From positions 2,356,001 through 2,420,000 of the forward strand of contig JAPTYK010000001.1 in NCBI GenBank assembly GCA_026913215.1: a stretch of DNA of 64,000 nt, in the 5' to 3' direction. Positions 60,550-64,000 of this stretch are shown one piece after another. How positions within the stretch are numbered: position 1 is the stretch's first letter; every line of letters starts with the position of its first letter. Below the pieces are notes generated by a model, which did not search any database, was not told the origin of the DNA, and saw nothing but the letters and a program-made list of their open reading frames with translations. The position numbers were made by a program, and so were the translations under genes. This DNA comes from Streptomyces diastatochromogenes (GTDB lineage: Bacteria > Actinomycetota > Actinomycetes > Streptomycetales > Streptomycetaceae).

Positions 60550-61841
60550 TCCGGCTTCTCCTCCGGTTCCAGCGGTTCCACGAGCACGGTGACGATCTTG
60601 TTCCGGCGGCCGGCGGGGGACTCGGCCGTCAGCCGCAGCGAGCGGCCGTCCGGCAGCTCCACGACGGCCTTGGCGCCCGAGATCGGGACCCGTCCGAGGG
60701 CCTTGGCGAGCAGGCCGCCGACGGTCTCCACGTCCTCGTCGTCGTACTCGTCGGGGCCGAAGCCGTACAGCTCGCCGAGGTCGCCGATGTCGAGGCGGGC
60801 GGTGACCCGGTAGCGGTCGTCGCCGAGCTCCTCGACGGGCGGCAGCTCCCGGTCGTACTCGTCGGTGATCTCGCCGACGATCTCCTCCAGGATGTCCTCG
60901 ATGGTGACGATGCCGGCGGTGCCGCCGTACTCGTCGATGACGACGGCGACGTGGTTGCGCTGCTGCTGCATCTCGCGCAGCAGGTCCCCGGCGTTCTTGG
61001 TGTCGGGCACGAAGGCGGCGGACCGCATCGCGGTGGACACCAGGTCGGACTCGGAGTCCCGGTTGATGTGGGTCCTGCGGACCAGGTCCTTCAGGTAGAC
61101 GATGCCGACGATGTCGTCCTCGTTCTCCCCGGTGACCGGGATCCGGGAGAAGCCGGAGCGCAGCGCGAGGGTGAGGGCCTGACGGATCGTCTTGTACCGC
61201 TCGATGCAGATCAGGTCGGTGCGGGGCACCATCACCTCGCGGACGAGGGTGTCGCCCAGCTCGAAGACGGAGTGCACCATGCGGCGCTCCTCGTCCTCGA
61301 TGAGCGACTCCTGCTCGGCGAGGTCGACCATGGCCCGCAGCTCGGCCTCGGAGGCGAAGGGGCCCTTGCGGAAGCCCTTGCCCGGGGTCAGCGCGTTGCC
61401 GATGAGGATGAGCAGCTGCGGGATCGGGCCCATGATCCGGGCCAGCGGCAGCAGCACGTACGCGGCGGCGGTCGCCGTGTTCAGCGGGTGCTGGCGTCCG
61501 ATGGTGCGCGGCGAGACGCCGACGGCCACGTACGAGACGAGGACCATGACGGCGATCGCGACGAGCAGCGCCTCCCAGGTCTCCGGGAGGGCCTTGAGGC
61601 AGACGTACGTGACGAGGACGCCGGCCGCCATCTCGCAGGAGACGCGGACGAGCAGCGCCACGTTGAGATAGCGGGTCGGGTCGGCCGCGACCTGGGCCAG
61701 CCGGTCCGCTCCGCGCCGCCCGGACCGTACGGCCTCGGCGGCGCGGAAGGTGGAGACGCGGGCGAGACCGGCCTCGGCGCAGGCGGCGAGCCAGGCGACG
61801 ACGACCAGCGCGACGGCGCCGAGGATCAGCGAGACGTCCAT
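60546..61841 (-). CDS. CNNM/CorC-type hemolysin family protein with CBS domains
   Basis: 431 residues, intact. N-terminal DUF21/CNNM membrane domain with four helices ([45 protein letters not shown]), a CBS pair ([53 protein letters not shown]) and a C-terminal CorC/HlyC transporter-associated domain ([32 protein letters not shown]). Probably involved in divalent cation export. It lies four bases after ybeY and overlaps the YjbR gene, so phoH-ybeY-this gene-yjbR form an operon. Confidence 0.92.
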   Translation of the reverse strand: MDVSLILGAVALVVVAWLAACAEAGLARVSTFRAAEAVRSGRRGADRLAQVAADPTRYLNVALLVRVSCEMAAGVLVTYVCLKALPETWEALLVAIAVMVLVSYVAVGVSPRTIGRQHPLNTATAAAYVLLPLARIMGPIPQLLILIGNALTPGKGFRKGPFASEAELRAMVDLAEQESLIEDEERRMVHSVFELGDTLVREVMVPRTDLICIERYKTIRQALTLALRSGFSRIPVTGENEDDIVGIVYLKDLVRRTHINRDSESDLVSTAMRSAAFVPDTKNAGDLLREMQQQRNHVAVVIDEYGGTAGIVTIEDILEEIVGEITDEYDRELPPVEELGDDRYRVTARLDIGDLGELYGFGPDEYDDEDVETVGGLLAKALGRVPISGAKAVVELPDGRSLRLTAESPAGRRNKIVTVLVEPLEPEEKPE

Positions 61842-61845
61842 CGGG

Positions 61846-62342
61846 TCAGGAGACGGTCGGTGCCGGGGACGGGCCGGTGAGGCCCTTCTCCGCGCGCCAG
61901 CCGTCGACGATCGCCGCCTGGAGGCCGAACATCTCGGCCTTCTCGTCCGGCTCCTCGTGGTCGTACCCGAGCAGGTGCAGCACGCCGTGGACGGTGAGAA
62001 GCTGGAGCTCCTCGTCCATGGAGTGCTGCGTCGGCGCGTCCTTGCCCTGCTGGGTGGCGACCTCGGGGCAGAGCACGATGTCGCCGAGGAGGCCCTGCGG
62101 GGCTCCTCGTCGTCCTTCGACGGCGGGCGCAGCTCGTCCATCGGGAAGGACATGACGTCCGTCGGGCCGGGCAGGTCCATCCACTGGATGTGGAGCTGCT
62201 CCATCGCCTCCGCGTCCACGACGATCACCGAGAGCTCGGAGAGCGGGTGGATGCGCATCCGCGCGAGCGCGTAGCGGGCGATGTCGAGGATCGCCTGCTC
62301 GTCGACCTCGGTTCCGGACTCGTTGTTGACGTCGATCGACAT
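61846..62342 (-). CDS. ybeY: Endoribonuclease YbeY (rRNA maturation)
   Basis: About 165 residues. Zinc-dependent RNase in 16S rRNA 3' processing and ribosome quality control. [50 protein letters not shown] and, after one indel near 62100, [13 protein letters not shown] and the metal motif [19 protein letters not shown] with three His. ATG at 62342, 22 bases after phoH. Confidence 0.93.
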
Positions 62343-62364
62343 GTGCTGTTTCTGCTTCTCTCGC

Positions 62365-63408
62365 TTAATGTCGCAGCCCGTTGCGGCTGTCGTACTGCTC
62401 GTACGCGTCGACGATACGGCCGACGAGCTTGTGCCGGACGACATCCTGCGACGTGAGCGTCGAGAAGTGCACGTCCGGGACGCCGTCCAGGATGTCGCGG
62501 ACCTGCCGCAGACCGCTCTTCGTCCCGTTCGGCAGGTCGACCTGGGTGATGTCACCGGTGATGACGATCTTCGAGTCGAAGCCGAGGCGGGTGAGGAACA
62601 TCTTCATCTGCTCGGGGTTCGTGTTCTGCGCCTCGTCGAGGATGATGAACGCGTCGTTGAGCGTCCGTCCGCGCATGTACGCCAGGGGCGCGACCTCGAT
62701 CGTCCCGCTCGCCATGAGCTTGGGGATCGAGTCGGGGTCGAGCATGTCGTGCAGGGCGTCGTAGAGCGGCCGCAGGTACGGGTCGATCTTCTCGTAGAGC
62801 GTGCCGGGCAGGAAGCCGAGCCGCTCGCCCGCCTCGACGGCGGGCCGGGTCAGGATGATCCGGTTGACCTGCTTGGACTGCAGGGCCTGGACCGCCTTCG
62901 CCATGGCGAGGTAGGTCTTGCCGGTGCCGGCGGGGCCGATGCCGAAGACGATCGTGTGCTTGTCGATCGCGTCGACGTACCGCTTCTGGTTGAGCGTCTT
63001 GGGACGGATCGTGCGTCCCCGGCTGGAGAGGATGTTCTGCGTGAGCACCTCGGCGGGAGTCTCCTCGCCGCCCTCCGCCGATCCGTCCCCGCTCGCCCTG
63101 AGCATGGCGATCGAGCGTTCCACTGCGTCCTCCGTCATCGGCTGACCGGTGCGGAGCACCAGCATCATCTCGTCGAACAGGCGCTGGATGAGGGCGACTT
63201 CCACCGCGTCGCCGACCGCGCTGACCTGATTGCCCCGGACGTGGATGTCGGCGAGCGGGAACGACCGCTCGATCACGCGGAGCAGGGAGTCACCGGATCC
63301 GAGGATCGTCACCATGGGGTGCTTCGCGGGGACGGTGAAGTGGGCGCGGGCCTGTCCTGGCACCCCGTCGTGGGATGCCCCGTTGTGGGCTGTGGGTGTC
63401 TGAGTCAT
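62365..63408 (-). CDS. phoH: PhoH family ATPase
   Basis: 347 residues, intact. N-terminal domain ([24 protein letters not shown]), then a P-loop ATPase: Walker [37 protein letters not shown], Walker [39 protein letters not shown]. The family is linked to RNA metabolism and is regularly found before ybeY. The ATG at 63408 ([10 protein letters not shown]) is preferred over a further upstream start. Confidence 0.94.
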   Translation of the reverse strand: MTQTPTAHNGASHDGVPGQARAHFTVPAKHPMVTILGSGDSLLRVIERSFPLADIHVRGNQVSAVGDAVEVALIQRLFDEMMLVLRTGQPMTEDAVERSIAMLRASGDGSAEGGEETPAEVLTQNILSSRGRTIRPKTLNQKRYVDAIDKHTIVFGIGPAGTGKTYLAMAKAVQALQSKQVNRIILTRPAVEAGERLGFLPGTLYEKIDPYLRPLYDALHDMLDPDSIPKLMASGTIEVAPLAYMRGRTLNDAFIILDEAQNTNPEQMKMFLTRLGFDSKIVITGDITQVDLPNGTKSGLRQVRDILDGVPDVHFSTLTSQDVVRHKLVGRIVDAYEQYDSRNGLRH

Positions 63409-63514
63409 GGGCCGGCACTGTGGCCTGCGCATACCTCCCGCTGAAGGGTTCTCGCCGCTCGACAACCTCTCGGCTACCAAGCCTACGACCAGGCGCCGAC
63501 AAGCTCGTAGGGGT

Positions 63515-64000
63515 TTACGGATGAGCGGCCCGGAAGCCGATGGTCGGCACGGCCCTGCGGAGCGGCCAGGCGCGGGCGGGGGCGGGCAGGAGCCGCTCCA
63601 GGAAGGCGTAGCGGCCGCGCAGCGCCTCGGGGTCCTGCCGGGCGTGGCCCTGGACGTGCTGCCACCAGGCGGCGATCTCGCCCCAGGTCGGGGCGGACAG
63701 CGAGCCGCCGAACTCCTGCACGGAGAGCGCGGCGGTCAGCCCGGCGAAGGCGAGGCGGTCGGCGAGCGGCCAGTCGGCGAGGGTGCCGGTGACGAAACCG
63801 GCGACGAAGACGTCCCCGGCGCCGGTCGGGTCGAGGGCGGAGACCTGGATCGCGGGGACCTCGGCGGTCTCGCCGGTGGCGCCGTCGACGGCGTAGGCGC
63901 CCTCGGAACCGAGGGTGACCACGGCGTAGCGGACCTTGTCGGCGAGGGCGCGGGCGGCGGCCCGGGGCAGTCGGTGCGGGTGTAGCGCATCGCCTCGGCG
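63515..64000 (-). CDS. PfkB family carbohydrate kinase (5' end outside window)
   Basis: The C-terminal part of a ribokinase-like sugar kinase: YAVVTLGSEGAYAVDG, then ALDPTGAGDVFVAGFVTGTLADWPL with the DPTGAGD ATP/catalytic motif, LAFAGLTAALSVQEFGGSLSAPTWGEIAAW and the ending GFRAAHP. An indel near 63968 separates the upstream MRYTRTDCPG segment. The coding region runs off the right edge of the window. Confidence 0.85.
   Translation of the reverse strand, partial: RRGDALHPHRLPRAAARALADKVRYAVVTLGSEGAYAVDGATGETAEVPAIQVSALDPTGAGDVFVAGFVTGTLADWPLADRLAFAGLTAALSVQEFGGSLSAPTWGEIAAWWQHVQGHARQDPEALRGRYAFLERLLPAPARAWPLRRAVPTIGFRAAHP

Overview
The window looks like a chromosomal core segment of a Streptomyces species. 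The GC content is very high with strong third-position GC, GTG starts are common, and single-copy core genes typical of the genus are present: ppdK, dusB, glyQS, znuACB-zur, uppS, recO, leuA, era, ybeY, phoH. No phage, conjugative element, transposase, rRNA, tRNA, CRISPR array or polyketide/peptide biosynthesis cluster was seen. A caution governs the whole annotation. About half of the genes, including essential ones such as glyQS, recO and ybeY, carry one or more single-base indels, mostly in G or C runs. These are best read as consensus sequencing errors; I give such genes as one gene spanning the joined frames.

Layout, left to right. 1-3.6 kb: a paired ABC exporter behind a promoter with a MerR/SoxR-like spacer palindrome. 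3.7-5.3 kb: a class IV aminotransferase and an HTH protein. 5.7-7.7 kb: two tiny co-translated genes, a secreted tail-anchored protein and a class F sortase. 7.8-10.2 kb: a TauE/SafE permease and a ferric-reductase-like flavocytochrome. 10.3-14.8 kb: the assimilatory nitrite-reductase operon (FAD oxidoreductase, nirB, nirD) behind a four-half-site GlnR-type box; the oxidoreductase carries a long inverted-repeat element read in frame. 14.9-18 kb: TetR, MFS exporter and SDR with two matching operator sites. 18-20 kb: VOC protein, truncated hemoglobin, ArsR-type regulator. 20.5-24.7 kb: ppdK and dusB. 24.8-31.1 kb: two MFS exporters around an XRE regulator, then an aldo/keto reductase-TetR pair and a membrane protein.

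31.2-38.1 kb: glyQS, the zinc uptake operon znuA-znuC-znuB-zur with a Zur box over the promoter and start, then a YcxB-like protein, uppS and recO. 38.2-39.7 kb: an ECF41-type sigma factor with its usual carboxymuconolactone-decarboxylase partner and a matching promoter. 39.7-48 kb: secreted subtilisin, two overlapping tiny genes, a truncated XRE fragment, DUF998 protein, FprA-type ferredoxin reductase, a TPR protein, a TerB protein and a choice-of-anchor A surface protein with a LATTG sorting signal. 48.2-50.2 kb: leuA with a leader peptide holding four consecutive leucine codons. 50.2-51.6 kb: a protealysin-type M4 protease with its emfourin inhibitor. 51.6-57.6 kb: TerD protein, era, and a WxL/DUF916 surface locus with a small secreted paralogue, followed by a deaminase-like protein. 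57.8-64 kb: a second XRE-MFS pair, yjbR-like, CNNM/CBS protein, ybeY, phoH and a partial PfkB kinase.

The most notable signals are a 15-bp palindrome (CTGATG-N3-CATCAG and variants) before four unlinked cell-surface protein genes, the in-frame repeat element inside the nitrite operon's first gene, a 33-bp tandem repeat expanding an MFS cytoplasmic loop, the WxL system in an actinobacterium, the leuA attenuator, the ECF41 unit and the protease-inhibitor pair.
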